A stretch of DNA of 64,000 bases from Theristus sp. LFF4_11. Taxonomy: Eukaryota; Nematoda; Chromadorea; Monhysterida; Xyalidae. Location: contig JASANC010005802.1 in the NCBI GenBank assembly GCA_030248135.1, positions 123,256-187,255 on the forward strand, written 5' to 3'. The notes beneath the pieces are model-generated. The model had not been told where the DNA came from, ran no database searches, and saw nothing but the letters and a program-made list of their open reading frames with translations. A program made the translations under genes and the position numbers. Shown here in pieces: positions 23,685 to 37,100 of this stretch (position 1 is the first letter of the stretch; the number at the start of each line of letters is the position of its first letter).

Positions 23685-26411
23685 TCATTTCTGGAACACC
23701 AACAGCGTGGAGCCATTGAGAATGCCGCGTTGCCCGCCGCGCACCAACTTTGACACGGTGCCGGCAACGAAGATCTCGTTGAACTGCTGCAGTCCGGTGG
23801 GCGCGATGCGCAGCCACTCGAGCAGCCGAATGGCGTATCGCAGCAGACGCGACTCCATCAGCCAGACGAGCAACGGCGTCGCCGCGAAACAGTGGTACCA
23901 GGGCAGTGCGGCGTGCACCGTCACGTCCTCGTGCCTCACCAGCCGCAGTCCGGCCGCCTCTGCCGTCGCGATCAGTTCGGCGGCGCTGTGCAGCGGCGGC
24001 ATGCCACACGAGAACTGCAGGCCATCCACGATGCCACGGTGGCGCTCGCATCGCGCGTCGTAGCGCTCGGTCTTCAGGAGGTCGTAGACGAGCAGGCGAC
24101 CGCCGTCTTTGAGCACACGGTGCAGCTGCGCAAAGATCGGCGACAGATCCGTGAAGTACTTGAGTGCGTAGATGGCGTATGCTGCAATGCAAAGCACGCG
24201 CGACGCTGCTCGTGGTGGTGGGTGCAATGGAACATGTTTGCGCACACGAACTTGATTGGTGCAATGGAGCATGTTTGCGCACACGCACTTGATTGGTGCA
24301 ATGGAGCATGTTTGCGCACACGCACTTGATTGGTGCAATGGAGCATGTTTGCGCACACGCACTTGATTGGTGCAATGGAGCATGTTTGCGCACACGCACT
24401 TGATTGGTGCAATGGAGCATGTTTGCGCACACGCACTTGATTGGTGCAATGGAGCATGTTTGCGCACACGCACTTGATTGGTGCAATGGAGCATGTTTGC
24501 GCACACGCACTTGATTGGTGCAATGGAGCATGTTTGCGCACACGCACTTGATTGGTGCAATGGAGCATGTTTGCGCACACGCACTTGATTGGTGCAATGG
24601 AGCATGTTTGCGCACACGCACTTGATTGGTGCAATGGAGCATGTTTGCGCACACGCACTTGATTGGTGCAATGGAGCATGTTTGCGCACACGCACTTGAT
24701 TGGTGCAATGGAGCATGTTTGCGCACACGCACTTGATTGGTGCAATGGAGCATGTTTGCGCACACGCACTTGATTGGTGCAATGGAGCATGTTTGCGCAC
24801 ACGCACTTGATTGGTGCAATGGAGCATGTTTGCGCACACGCACTTGATTGGTGCAATGGAGCATGTTTGCGCACACGCACTTGATTGGTGCAATGGAGCA
24901 TGTTTGCGCACACGCACTTGATTGGTGCAATGGAGCATGTTTGCGCACACGCACTTGATTGGTGCAATGGAGCATGTTTGCGCACACGCACTTGATTGGT
25001 GCAATGGAGCATGTTTGCGCACACGCACTTGATTGGTGCAATGGAGCATGTTTGCGCACACGCACTTGATTGGTGCAATGGAGCATGTTTGCGCACACGC
25101 ACTTGATTGGTGCAATGGAGCATGTTTGCGCACACGCACTTGATTGGTGCAATGGAGCATGTTTGGGCACACGCACTTGATTGGAGCACAGCATGACGGC
25201 GTGGTGACCGGTGGAGCACTGGCCGCCACACACCTGACGGAGAAGTACGTCAGTGTGCACCACGGCTCACCACACCGTCGCACTGGCATGGCTCAGGGCT
25301 GTTTCATTCTACCGATGCTGAGACAAACGTGCATTCAAATTTTGGTGCATGAATTACATTCCGGGGATATAGCTCATTATTTTGGTGACACCGAATTTTG
25401 TTTCTCACTCAAAAATGCACGAAGTTACATAAATTTCTAAAATCAGTAGCATACCGGAGTCAAACTGTGCCTCTGCGCACGGTATGTCGTGTGCGTCGCC
25501 CAAGCGAATGGTGCATCGCTGCGCGTCGACGCCTTGCGTGTTGCGAATGATGTGATTGCCGCGAGCGACCTCTTGCGGCGCGATGGTGATGCCGACGACG
25601 GTGGCGTTGCTGCACCTGTGCACGTCGACCATCGCCTCGCCCAGGCCACAGCCAACGTCCAGACACGTCGAGCGTGCGTCCAAACGTGCCCGTTCGCAAA
25701 TGAGCCGGTGCAGTCGGCGATTCGCGTCGCGCATCGATTGACCCGCAAACGCGGGCGGCACAAAGTGGAATGCCCCGCCAAAGTAGTGCTCAACGAGCTG
25801 CAAGCAAGCAACTGCTGGCACGCCGACTGGCTGCGTGCACGCTCGGCGACCAATCAGCGTCTCTTTGTTCGCGTAAACAACCGTTGGGGTTGGCGATTTA
25901 TGTTCAGTAGAAGCCGTGCGTTCAGAGTGCGAACTGTGCTAGGAGGTCTGCTGGTGTGTTTTGAACTTGAAACGCCCTTGTACAACAAAAGTTAGTTTGC
26001 TGTTTATGAACACTGCGTTTGAACGACGCTGATTGGTTGCTTGTTGGCGCGACAGTCACACTGATAGGACAAAACTTTTCTGTCATTTTCTTTCCAGGGC
26101 TTTCTTGCTTGTTTGTGCAAAGAACCTACCAAGACCATGACGCTGTAGTAATGACTGGTCACTGGTGCATAGTCGCCAGTCTTCACTGCCTCTGCATAGA
26201 GTCGTTTGTGTTCGTTAACAAACGTTGTAAAATCCGTCTTTCGGAACGAATGCAGAATGCCAAGAAAATTGACCATCAAATTGTCGCTGAGAACAAGGTC
26301 CGCTTTGTGCTGATTGGTTGGTTTGTCCTTGCCGCCAGTCCGCCACGAAAACAGCCAGTCGAGCATTTTTGTTGTTTGGGAAAGTTTGAATTTTTCAACC
26401 AAGTTAGCCAA
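23685..26411 (-). CDS. STRM-1/SMT-like sterol methyltransferase
   Basis: Three exons on the minus strand, 26411-26136, 25797-25455 and 24181-23685, join in phase to 371 residues. The N-terminal part has FTTFVNEHKRLYAEAV and SHYYSVM, then GGAFHFVPP, the usual SMT lead-in to the SAM site. SAM motif I is CLDVGCGLGEAM at residues about 137-148, followed by VVGITIAPQEV (motif II region) and LGDAHDIPC. The last exon has YAIYALKYF, LHRVLKDGGRLLVYD and a hydrophobic C terminus. Plant and fungal members methylate the sterol side chain (C-24). The nematode STRM-1 branch methylates C-4 of the sterol A ring and affects dafachronic-acid level. The nematode branch is inferred from overall form, not from a tree. 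Intron 2 holds a 26-copy minisatellite. Confidence 0.85.
24221..25182. repeat. Intronic minisatellite, 26 x 37 bp
   Basis: Exactly 26 head-to-tail units of 37 bp (962 bp) lie in intron 2 of the methyltransferase. Each begins GGTGCAATGGAGCATG (+ strand) and ends CACTTGATT. Only the first unit (two changes) and the last (one change) differ visibly. The inner units look identical, which points to recent homogenisation by unequal exchange or gene conversion. Each unit carries a CCAATCA box on the minus strand. Because 37 is not a multiple of 3 and the minus strand has no stop in any frame, all three minus frames stay open across the array. Confidence 0.97.
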
Positions 26412-29400
26412 TTTTTTTACTAGTTTGAAACCAAGTTAGCAGGCTTGTCCGACCCGGAAAACTGTCATTCAATATGTAACAGGTATTGTGCGTGATTTCT
26501 GATTTGACCTGTGGACAAGTAACGGGAGCAGGTTTGATAAAAGTTTGTTTGTCAGCAGGTTCTGTTTGAGAAAGAAGTTTTCTTATCTTTCACGCGCACA
26601 CCGACTGACTGCAAGGCTCGATTGTTTGCATTGCAACCGACGTCCTGCTCTGTTTTCGATTTCAGTTCTCGGTTCTCGGAATCATGGATAGTGTTTCGCT
26701 GAAAAAATTTGCAGTAAAATATTTGTTTTGCAGCAAAATTCGATTTATCATGTGCCTGTATTTCATGACGAAGTGCGGTTTTGAAACTGCTACTGCAATA
26801 ACTGCAAACCGATTGCTTTCAGTGGTATGTACATGTATATGCAGCCACAGTGAAGCCACTGTTGCTTGCGTACCACCACATAAATTCAAACGCAAGCCGT
26901 TTTTCAATTTTGAAAAACGCCGTTTCAAAGTTCTCCAATGCTAAAGGAAACATTGTGTTTTTCAACGAAGTAAAATTAATCGAAAATGGCTTAACGCGCT
27001 TGTGTCTCTGAGTCCGATACACTGTAACGACGTCATTTCGAAAGATGCGATCAGTAAACTTAATAATGCAATTATGCGCGTGGAAATGTGCGTACAACCA
27101 ATACAATTTGCGTATGAAAGTTGCGTTAAAACACACCAAAAACGTAATCATTATCATGCATGCCCATGATGCTTGTGTAGCTCATTTTGTGACATAAATG
27201 ATAAATAAAAACAGTGTATGAATACGTGCGTGTTTGGCGCATATACAATATACTGCATATGTTCAATGCAAATAAACATTTACAATAACATTTTACCACG
27301 GGCACCACCTAGTCCAGTGGGGTGCCGTGTGGCATGGTCGCTGCCATTCGGAACCTAACAAACACGCCAACTGGTATGTATGGCGAGCGTGAAACACGTT
27401 TTAGTATTCATCCTTCTAGGAGACTTGATATTCGTAATAACACATCGGTTGTGTGGTCCATGACCATGAGTCATATTGGCGCATGTGCTTTGAACGCCAC
27501 CAGCTGAAGATGCACCATTCGAAAGACAACAGTCGTTTTGTTTGTGTACTCCACATCCTGAAATACGATGTCTCTTTGACTTTGCTCAATTTTGCAGTGC
27601 TCTTTTTTGTACTCAACGAATCTGTTATTCTTTTTAAACGTTTCAAAGTTTGTTCTCTTCAAAAAATAACGACATTACCGGTGGTTGCAAAATGCGCTCA
27701 AGCTTCCCTCATTCTTGTCTCAGGAGCACAAGAAAAATTGTCCTTTCCTTGATACACCACGTCAGTTTACTACTGAAAAATTGCCGGTGTGGCGTGGTCG
27801 CCGAAGGAGTGGAGAGCATACAAATACAACATGTGAGTGTGCCATCTCGCTGCATGGACACTCGAAAAAAACACGACTGAATCCCACGGTGTAGTATATA
27901 GCTCGATAAACATGCGCTCATAAAGGCCTCTTTGGTTTTCTTTTATTCCCGTTCATTTTCAAACAAGTTCCGGTTTTTGGTTTTTATAATGGTGTGCTGA
28001 TGTGTGTTGCGTTTCTCAATGCTTGTTTGCATTGCAGCCTAAAATGTACTTCCCATCTTTCAACGTTTGTGGTTTCCGCATTTTTCGCGTCAGCAAATTT
28101 TTTTCACACTTTCTTTTGAAAAAAGGTCTTCCGTTTCAACACTGTATATTAGTACTCCATGACTCGCTTGGGACCAAACGTGAAAGTTGGTAAAGACAAA
28201 AAGTGCCGGAGTTTTCCACTGTCTTGCACAATGTTATTTTGACATTTTGAGTTTAAAAATTTAAAAATAAAACAAAATTGCGACTTTACGTTTATGGTCC
28301 TTTTTTTGTTTTCATAAAAAGGTACATAGTTCAGATGTACAGAATGAAAAACTAAAGGCAAACACAAGATATGCCGTGCCGTTTGTCCTGTGTTTGTCCA
28401 ACAATCTCCGACAGCCAACGGTTTGCAAGCACACAAACACCGCGCGCGTTGTCATGCGTCTGCGACTGGCTCTGAGTGAATTTGAACAACGAAACCCCTC
28501 CTAAGGACCCATGGAGACCGTACGCGCGTGTCAGACGTTACTTCCTGCGTTGATTAAATTTTTTTGTCGTTCCCTCTCGCACAATACAGATATCATTTGC
28601 GTTGTAGCTTATTTTGGTTGCTCTTTTTTCTAAAGGTGGTTCATCGTTTGCAAACTGGTCCATTGCGTCTGCATAGCATTCCACTTTTCAACAGTAATTT
28701 TCTCGCACTGGACTCTTTGTGGCCAGCTGCTTGTGCTTGTGACGACACACGCGATGGCAGGCAAGCAAGCAAACTGCTTGATTATGCTCATCCATTTTTG
28801 TAGGACGCCACAAAACCAAGCTTGCTCTGCACGCTGCACTTTTTCAGCCAAGAAAAACTCCGACCTGACTTTATTTTATGTTGCTCTGTGCAGCCTCCCT
28901 GTCTTTGTTGCTTCTAATTTGATTTCTATGCGCCACCGTTGTTGCTGTTTTTCTGTTTCTCATTTGTTTTGTTTTCAGCTTGCAATAATACCAGCTGGAT
29001 TAGTTCGAGTGGTTTCTTGAACAGTTCTTCTTTGTCTGCCTCATTGTTCTGTTAATTTTTTCACGCCCAATTTATCTCCGTCAGGAATCGCGCATCACGA
29101 CAAAAGCAGCAAAGCAAAGCCAAAACTGTTTTTTGAACGACAGCTATTTTCTTGAGCTTTTTCTATCCGCTACTGGGGCAAGTTTTGTGACGATGACACT
29201 GGGAAACCCGAGTTTCATAAAAAACACCCGCGTGTGAGTGACACGCGTGTTTTGTTACGATAGATAAAAAACCGCTGTGATGTTCTGAATCTGTTTTTTT
29301 GCTCCAAATAACAACTTCAGCAGAATATGGCTATGTTTTGTTGTGTTCAATGTTCGACAATGACGAAGTACAATCCAAAACATTTTTAGTTGTTTGTTCC

Positions 29401-32400
29401 ATTTTTTTTAAACCGATGTTTTTATGACAGACATTTGGAGGCGAAATATGTTCTGCCTGGCGAGGCGACAAAATGTCAATTGTAAAAACTGAAAACTTTC
29501 GACTTTCCCAGCAGCTTTCAAGTTGGTTGCTGTCGTCGCCATAAATTTGCTTTACGAATGTTGTGTTAAATACAATGTAGGTCTGTCTGAGCTTTCCAAC
29601 AACCTTTTTGAAGTTGTGGTTCCAAGTTCCCTACTTTATAGAGTGGTGCGCCCCCCTACTCACCACAAATCATTGTTTTTATCGGGTTTCCTTTCCAAAC
29701 TTGAACCACAAACAACACCAGCAGAGGGGCTCATTGATGCGTCATTGTGCAGTTCATTGTTTTCTTTACACTTTTTATGGCGCCACACAATTCGAAACTT
29801 CTGAAAAAAAACTAAAACAATGCAGTTGTTTACTGCCACCGTGAAATCAGAATGTAACAATGAAACAATCAATTGTCTAATTGAAGGTGGGTTCAAGTGC
29901 GTGAACAGCCTGCAGGGCAGCCTCTAATTTTCATATTATCTTTTGCATCTGTCCTTCTGTTTCATCATTTCATTGTACCATGCCAACACTCATCACTGAA
30001 CCCACCGGTGGTGACACATGCTACTCCTGTCCTGCTTCCGATGCATATTGCAGTTTCACTTTGGCTGAATCGCGCTTTGTGACGTCAAAACGTAAGTCCA
30101 AAGTTTTTCTCGAGTGGAAAGCTGGACGCACCACTGATCAAAACACGCAAATGCAAGCAAACCAAGATGAGTCATTGCCGCATCAAAAGCACTCGGTCCT
30201 ACATTGTAGCTAGAACCCAACACCCACACATGTTGGTTTATTTTGTACTACTTACACACTGAAAATAAAAAAAAGTTTTTTCCGTGGTATACTATTGGTA
30301 CCGTATTACCCCCATTAAACCCCCCCCACCATTAATCCCCCCCACCAATAAACCCCCACCCCCCCGACCAGTTTCCAAATAATCCCCCCCCCACAAATAA
30401 TCCCCCATGGGGGTTAATTGGAAACCTGTTTGAAACACATACCCAACGATATCAGTGGCTGGTTGCAGTGAAAATGATGAAATTGTGCTACCAAAGGCCC
30501 CAAATGAGTGAGTTAATAGAAATTTCATTACAAAAGGCTGTTATAAAAGGAAATTTCTATGTAGAGTAGAAGTTTCTACGACTTTCTTGCCTGCCATGCA
30601 AGGTATTTTTGCCATTTTTCAACAAACCCCCACCCCTAGAATTTTTTTTGTAAATAACCCCCCCCCCACCAATAATCTCCCCCCACCAATAAACCCCCAC
30701 CCCTAAAAGTCGCTGACGTATTAATCCCCCATGGGGGTTTATTGGGGGTAATACGGTATACTATTTTTCAAAATGGAGTCCCTTGAAATCAGCCAATCAG
30801 CGTTCATTGCATTTGGACGCTAACACGTGCGTGGTTCATGCAAACTAGAATTTCAAGCCTTTGAAAATTCAAAAATTAGCATTCACAATTTGCATGCGCG
30901 CCCTGGAAATCCCTCGTGATCAATTATGCAGCCAGTCTGTCATGTTCGAAATTGAGAGAGTAAAATCACGTCACATTTTTCAGTCATTGGGATATGCAGC
31001 TAAGAGAAAGGGAGAAGCATGATTATTAGTCAAGCAAGAACAAGCATGCATATCGTTTGGTTGGTTCAGTGTACGATTAGCAACTGCCCCCTTTCCCTTC
31101 CCCACCGTTTTTCGAATGTCTGAAATTCATTGCAGTCCATCTGGCCCCCATTTCCCGTTTGTCTTTGCGTGTTCGCTCATTTCTGTGGCTTCATGCTATA
31201 CATGTTACACTGCAACCAGCATGATCGTGTTTCATCTGTTTCATGTGACTACTATGAACACACCATGCTTCTTTTATAATTTCGTGGCTACACAAATCGA
31301 AAATCGCTGTATGGTGTGCCGGTGGGCTCACTGGCTTTAACATTTGCATTCTGTTTCTGCTCATGAGTGCATGCAACTAACGTGAAATGTTGTTGGATTT
31401 TTGAATTCACAGATTGCATGCGTGAATGCATAAAGGCTTCTGAAGAAAGGTTGAACCATACAGCCAATGAAGATTGAGCTTTCTTTAAATTTAGGATAGT
31501 ATCACATATTCTCGTCTCACCAGCGCTTCTCTGCGTGTCAGTTTTCCGTGTAATCATGAAAATTTATTGTTGTGCATTTTTATACCATACCATCGCACAC
31601 CATCATTGCATTCTTGAGAAATGATAGCCAGTTTCGATGTGATCGAAGTGGCGCTGGAAATAATGTGCAAATTTCTTTTGCGTTATTACATTTTTAGATC
31701 CACATGAGATTATAGGAAAGCTTGGAATTATTTTGCAGCAAGCGAAAAGCGATTTCTTGTCGTCAGTTTGTACCGCCATCAAACCCGAATCATGCAGTAT
31801 TTTTTATTGCTTTCGTCTTGGCTCGTTTTGTTGAGTGTCGCGATGCGATGCTTGTGTGGTATTTCAGTCGTTCGGTTTGATCAGAATTTCTTGTTTCAGC
31901 ATTCTTCTAATACGTTAGACTCTGCTTTTTCGAAAATATTCAGTCGTCTGTTGATAAATGACATGTTTACATGCGGATGCACGTTCAGCGTTCCATCTAC
32001 AATACCAGGAACTGTGCCATTGTAAATGCGCGTTTAGCCAGTTCAGTACACTGTATGCGACCAGACCAAACCAATCAATCATCATGCTCATTGCCCATCT
32101 CGTAAACTGTTCACATTTATTATTTCAGGCGCGCAAAATCATAAGTTTGATAATAGTCACCGCACCGTGAAAAAAAATGCACGGCCACGAGCTCGAATGC
32201 ACGTGCACCTGTCAGAGCTGTGAGTCGGTCTGCTTGGAGCAGCTGGCGCATCGAGGGAGACGCTTAGTGTTGTGCAAACTTGTCAAAATTGATTTCAATC
32301 GTGCTGGCTCAAAAACATCCTCTGCAAGCAGGCCTGCCCTTCCAACACAAAAAGCACGCTACGCTGTATTGCAGGCGTTTTATAGTCAGACGCCAACTGA

Positions 32401-34057
32401 TTCTCATTTGCAATGGATCACTTTTCAGCTCATCGGCTGTCGCATGTTCGTCGATTTATCAAAAATCAATTGTTTTATACTCGTCGATTCGCGTGTGCAT
32501 TGTTTTGTTGCTGAGGCCTCTGCTGACGAGCGGTGTTGCAAATCATTGGTGACATCGTTTGTGTTGGCCGGAGGGCAATTATACTGCAAATCTGTCTGTT
32601 TTCTAATTTTGCCTGTGTTTTAATTTTTTTCATAACAAGCTTATGTATCCATTGGCACAAAGGGGCTGATCTATTGGGCAGAGCCAGGTACATGTGATGT
32701 ATTCACCGATAAACGCGAATGTCTTTGTTCAAAAAAATATCTGAGCATGAAGAATCTGTGCAAGTTGCTCAGTAGACAGTGCTCGGTTACTGTGCAACTT
32801 GCTCATTCGTGCTCGGTTTCTTGCCAAGATACTTTCTTGAGTGTATGGTAAACAACATTATGTGTCTCTTATTTCCCCATTTGGATTTTCTTAAAAGCTG
32901 TTGCATTGTTCTTGACATACAGTTTTTTATATTTCGCCTGCAATTCAACCGATTTCAAAATTTTGTTTATTCGAATTGCGCGACGACCTTTAAACTAAAA
33001 TACCCGCTAAAAGTGCAGAAAGCAGTGTTTCTGCAAAATTTCCACGCCCCATCAGCATTTTTACGGTTTTAAGCGACAAAGTGTGATGAATAGCGCACGT
33101 TTGCTGTGTTTCGCATGTTGTATCCGGTGATAGATCATCAAAACTCAGTGTTTGCTCATTTTAAAAGATTGATTCGTCATTCCGGCCAGTCAGTTTTTGC
33201 GTCCCGACAGCATTTTTGAACTAAAACCCGATTGCAATTTCAGTTATGGAACGGCACACTCTTTGAAAATTACGCACAACCGAAAAAGCCGCGGTTGTTC
33301 CAAAATAAAACACCACCAAGCTTGTCAGTTTTTTGTGACAAAAATGTGAAACAACATAAAAATGACTGAACGTGTCAGGAGCTATTTTTTGGTTGTGCGG
33401 AACCATTGTTTTATGTGCCGATGTTTTGTGGGCTGGGAAATTAAATTTTAGCCTTGCCCAGACCGGCGTGATACACGACTACCGAACGTTTGTGGGCGAG
33501 ACTGAAAATTAAATTTATGAACATCCATCAACGTCAGTGGGTTGCCTTTGGCGCGCAAACACGCACTGCGCAGATGCGCTGAACTTTTTTTGCATTTTTA
33601 TTTTTTCAAGACGCCTTTTTGCACCTGCTTCCATTTGTGCATCGCAGTGGGACAAGCGTCTTTTAATGTTTTTAAATGTGTTTTGTTCGTAAGTCATGTC
33701 TCACAGATGAAGAGTGACAACAGCTGTTGCAAAAAAAATTCAATTTTCTGTTGTTGTGTTATCGCGATTTTCAGTTTTTTTATCAACATTAACAAAAACT
33801 TTTTGATGCTCATTGATTAGCCAAGTTCACTTGCAAAAACTCACACTATGAATCGGCAAGCATTCAATGAAACTGCCGGTCTCCGATTTTTTGAGAGCGA
33901 CCAATCATGACGTTTGGAGCAGTCGCGGTTGGAGTTCTGGCAAATTGCGGTTCATAAATTCTCAACCAGGAAAGAGTCACTTATCTTCCGGCAATCGTTT
34001 TATTACCCATATTTTATGTTATGCCTTTATGACATAACATTTTCATTTTGTCTTTCA
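26412..34057. other. Intergenic, no convincing gene
   Basis: 7.6 kb of T-rich and A-rich sequence. Short frames occur on both strands (for example 32177-32623 +, 148 codons) but lack family similarity, coding bias or paired splice signals. A mariner-type MITE lies at 30299-30758. Upstream non-coding exons of the MAX-1 gene could be hidden here. Confidence 0.5.
30299..30758. mobile_element. Tc1/mariner-type MITE with C-tract arms (460 bp)
   Basis: Starts TACCGTATTACCCCC and ends GGGGGTAATACGGTA, an exact 15-bp inverted repeat including TA at both ends. Both arms continue as C-rich blocks built on ACCAATAAACCCCC. A TA target duplication and CCGTA termini fit the Tc1/mariner group. It has no coding capacity. 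Confidence 0.65.
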
Positions 34058-34117
34058 GGCAGTCAATCGTCGGTTAAAATATTTACTTTGAAGTTCGAAC
34101 ACAAAAGAAATCTACAA

Positions 34118-37100
34118 ATGACCACTGAAAATCGCCAACACTCAACGACCGGTACGCCGACACGCGTGAAAATCAAAACCACCACGAAGCCAGTGGGCAC
34201 GGCCACGAACAACAACGATGAATTGATTAGTTCACTGCAGCGAGACCTGCATGAAGAGGTAATCCCCACTGGGAGTGCTTGTTGTTTTTTATTTGGGCCG
34301 TTGCTTTGTACAATATTTAGGACACACTGCGACCTGCAGTGACTGCATTTGCTTTCACAATGACAAATCGTTGTGAAATCGTACTCGTTGCGTTTTACGG
34401 CTTGCACTTTTTGCGCATTGATTTACATTTTTTCTGTTTCCAGCGTAGCCAACGACTCCGCGACACCGAATTGGTCGAACAAAAAGCAGCACGCATCAAG
34501 CAATGGGTCACGTGCAGACTGCATGAGGTAACAGTCGCAAACAAATGTTTCTGGCTTTCGAAGATTATTGCTAATTTGACAATCTATTATGCTTGCGTTG
34601 GTTTGTGTTTCAATTAAAGGGGAGAATTTCTGCGATCATTAAAATTATTTTTGGCCCGTTATTCATTTTGGACATTTTTTCCAATTCCACTAATGACTCC
34701 GTGTTACTGCGCTTCCGAAATGAGCGTCGAAATTGACTATAGTAATTGTATTGCTTGCGGCCATCAAGCAAACAAGCTTTATTCAGTCTTTTCTTTTATT
34801 CTTTGTTTGTATCAATAAAGTCAGCTACCTTTTTTGAAAATTTTAAACCAAATACTTGAGGCTGCGGTTGTACTTCTGGTTCGAATTTTAATTTTTTAAT
34901 GTTTTGTCAGTTCCACCGCGCCATAAAAAACTGTCATTTGCAGAAACTATAAAAATCACTGACGCTACAAGTTATGTGCAATGTGTTTTCATACCCTGCT
35001 TTGAAAAAAAACTTACTTCCATAGATCTTAGCAACAGCTACAACGCACACACAGTACAACGCTTGATCCCTCAGGACGAAACAAAGCAGCCCATCACAGC
35101 AAGCACATATCGCGTTTGTATGACAGTATTACACGTGCATGGTCAAGTCAAAGCTAACAGATGAAGCAAAACACACATATACATGCGCGCAGACACACAC
35201 ACACACGCAGACGCACACACACACAATTCCAGTATGTATACATGTTTCGAGCTGTTTAGTTCTGTGTTCGGTTTCGGCCACAACACAAGTCAGCCAGTGG
35301 CTTTCGCTTCTAGCAGCCGGAAAATTAATCCGAACATGGAACAACAACCAACCGAGAATGTGTGCTAGAACGCGTGCAGACAAACGGGCAACGTGCCTGC
35401 GTGCTTGCTCTGCTTGCTGTGCGTCCGTGCCGTGGCCGTGCGCCTGTTTCTTGTCTGCGTTCAAGCAGCGCTCATCCTTCAATCGCGGCTCGATCTCCAG
35501 AGTCTGCTTCGATTTGTCCTTTATATTTCTTTGGGCGCTCAAGCGTTATATCCACACTTTTGGGGCGTTTTCATTCGAGCGTTACTATTAGCTAGCAGTT
35601 TCTGTCGGTTTTTTCTTAGTTTTTTTCTGGGACCACCCGAAATTTTTGTCACAGGCTTGGTCTCGTGAGGCACTGCGGGTTTTTTATTGGACAGAGCGTG
35701 CAAGACAGCGGGCCAAATACTGCGTTGTTTTAACTTTATTGGTTTTCTTTGTTATATCTTTCGGATAAATCTTACATTTTATGTGTATACCTAATTCTAT
35801 GAATTTTATAAGTCATATCGAATATTATGGGTATTATGAAGAAGCTTTTTTCATATGAGTCATGTTGCAAATTGAAACGATTTCTTTGTTCCGAAATGAT
35901 ATCACGGAGTTTCTTTAGCAGTTGGTTTAGCTGACGGAATGTCCCGTGTCCAACAAATGCTGTTTATTATATAATTGCTATTTGCCGTCAGTGTCTGCAT
36001 GTATCGAGATCAGGTTAGATTGATTACAAACGAGAAACGGGCCGGGCATAATTTGAGGTGTACATACTGAAGTTCGCTCGTACGACATGACATGCGTCCA
36101 TGCACAATTCAGTGGCGTGCAGACGAATATAATTGATGCAGCTGTGTTGTGTGTGTCGTTGAAACACACCAACGCAAAACTCTCAGCCAGTTAATTTTAT
36201 TTGTTTTAACGGTTTTAAAATTGTATTTGTTTTGACCGACGAAATATTAAATAGGCGTTTGACCTGCCACACTTTTTAAGCAAGTACTCTGATTCCATAA
36301 GGAAAGTTTTTAAACTCATAAATTTAGAAAATGGGAAAGAAAATCTCCCGGTTTCGTTTAGAGTTAGCCCATTTGAACCATTGCAAGGGCACCACATTTG
36401 CATTGCACATTGCACATGAGCTATGCACATCGGCGTTACCCACTCAGTTTGGCTGGCACATTTTTTCGAGGAAAAAATCGAACCCCAAAAATTGCGAGCG
36501 AACCAAGCAGACACAGACGGCTGGCGCCCACTGATTATACTCTAGCTTTCACTTTTTTATTCTTTTTTCGACCACGATCAATTGACTTTGTTCTGACTGA
36601 CACTTCAATTATGTTCGCTGTTTTTACTTTTTCCCGTTCATTAACGATCAGAAATTAGTTCAGAACCATACTACTGTGCATGTTTGAGAGTCCGGCTTTT
36701 ATTGATAAATTAGTTTTAGTAAGTGAAATGTGTTTTTATCTACCAAAGCCTCCAAAGCTATTTTATCTTTTACCCTTCAAAGCCAAAATATATGTTTTTA
36801 ATCTTCATTCAAAAAGTTTTATCCGATGTTTGAACGTCCGCTGAAACAAATGTGGCCAGAAATCGGTCACTTTATTGGGCAACAAAACCACAGAATCGAT
36901 CAATCCCATCCTGAACACTCGTCGTCGCACCCGCATAACATCACCCAACAACATTACATGCACTTGGTTTTCAAAAATCTGCGTAACTTCAAGCCACAAT
37001 TTTTCACAACATAATTTGTGCAGATTTATGCGATTGCGTACAGAAAAATCAAAAAATCACCGCACAAAGTGAACAACGTGGGTAAAAAGAAAATAAGCCT

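Noticed and set aside
24221..25182. CRISPR-like repeat array
   Set aside because: The units are head-to-tail with no unique spacers, and the genome is eukaryotic.
23632..25289. Long open frames of 385-543 codons on the minus strand made of 37-residue repeats
   Set aside because: They arise because the 37-bp minisatellite has no stop in any minus frame. The real gene splices the array out, as the SAM-domain exons join in phase on both sides.
29980..30213. Frame beginning MPTLITEPTGGDTCYSC
   Set aside because: It looks mildly protein-like and is followed by a GTAAG donor, but no partner exon or family could be found.
32177..32623. 148-codon plus-strand frame
   Set aside because: No recognisable family, lies in T-rich spacer, and no neighbouring exon joins it in phase.
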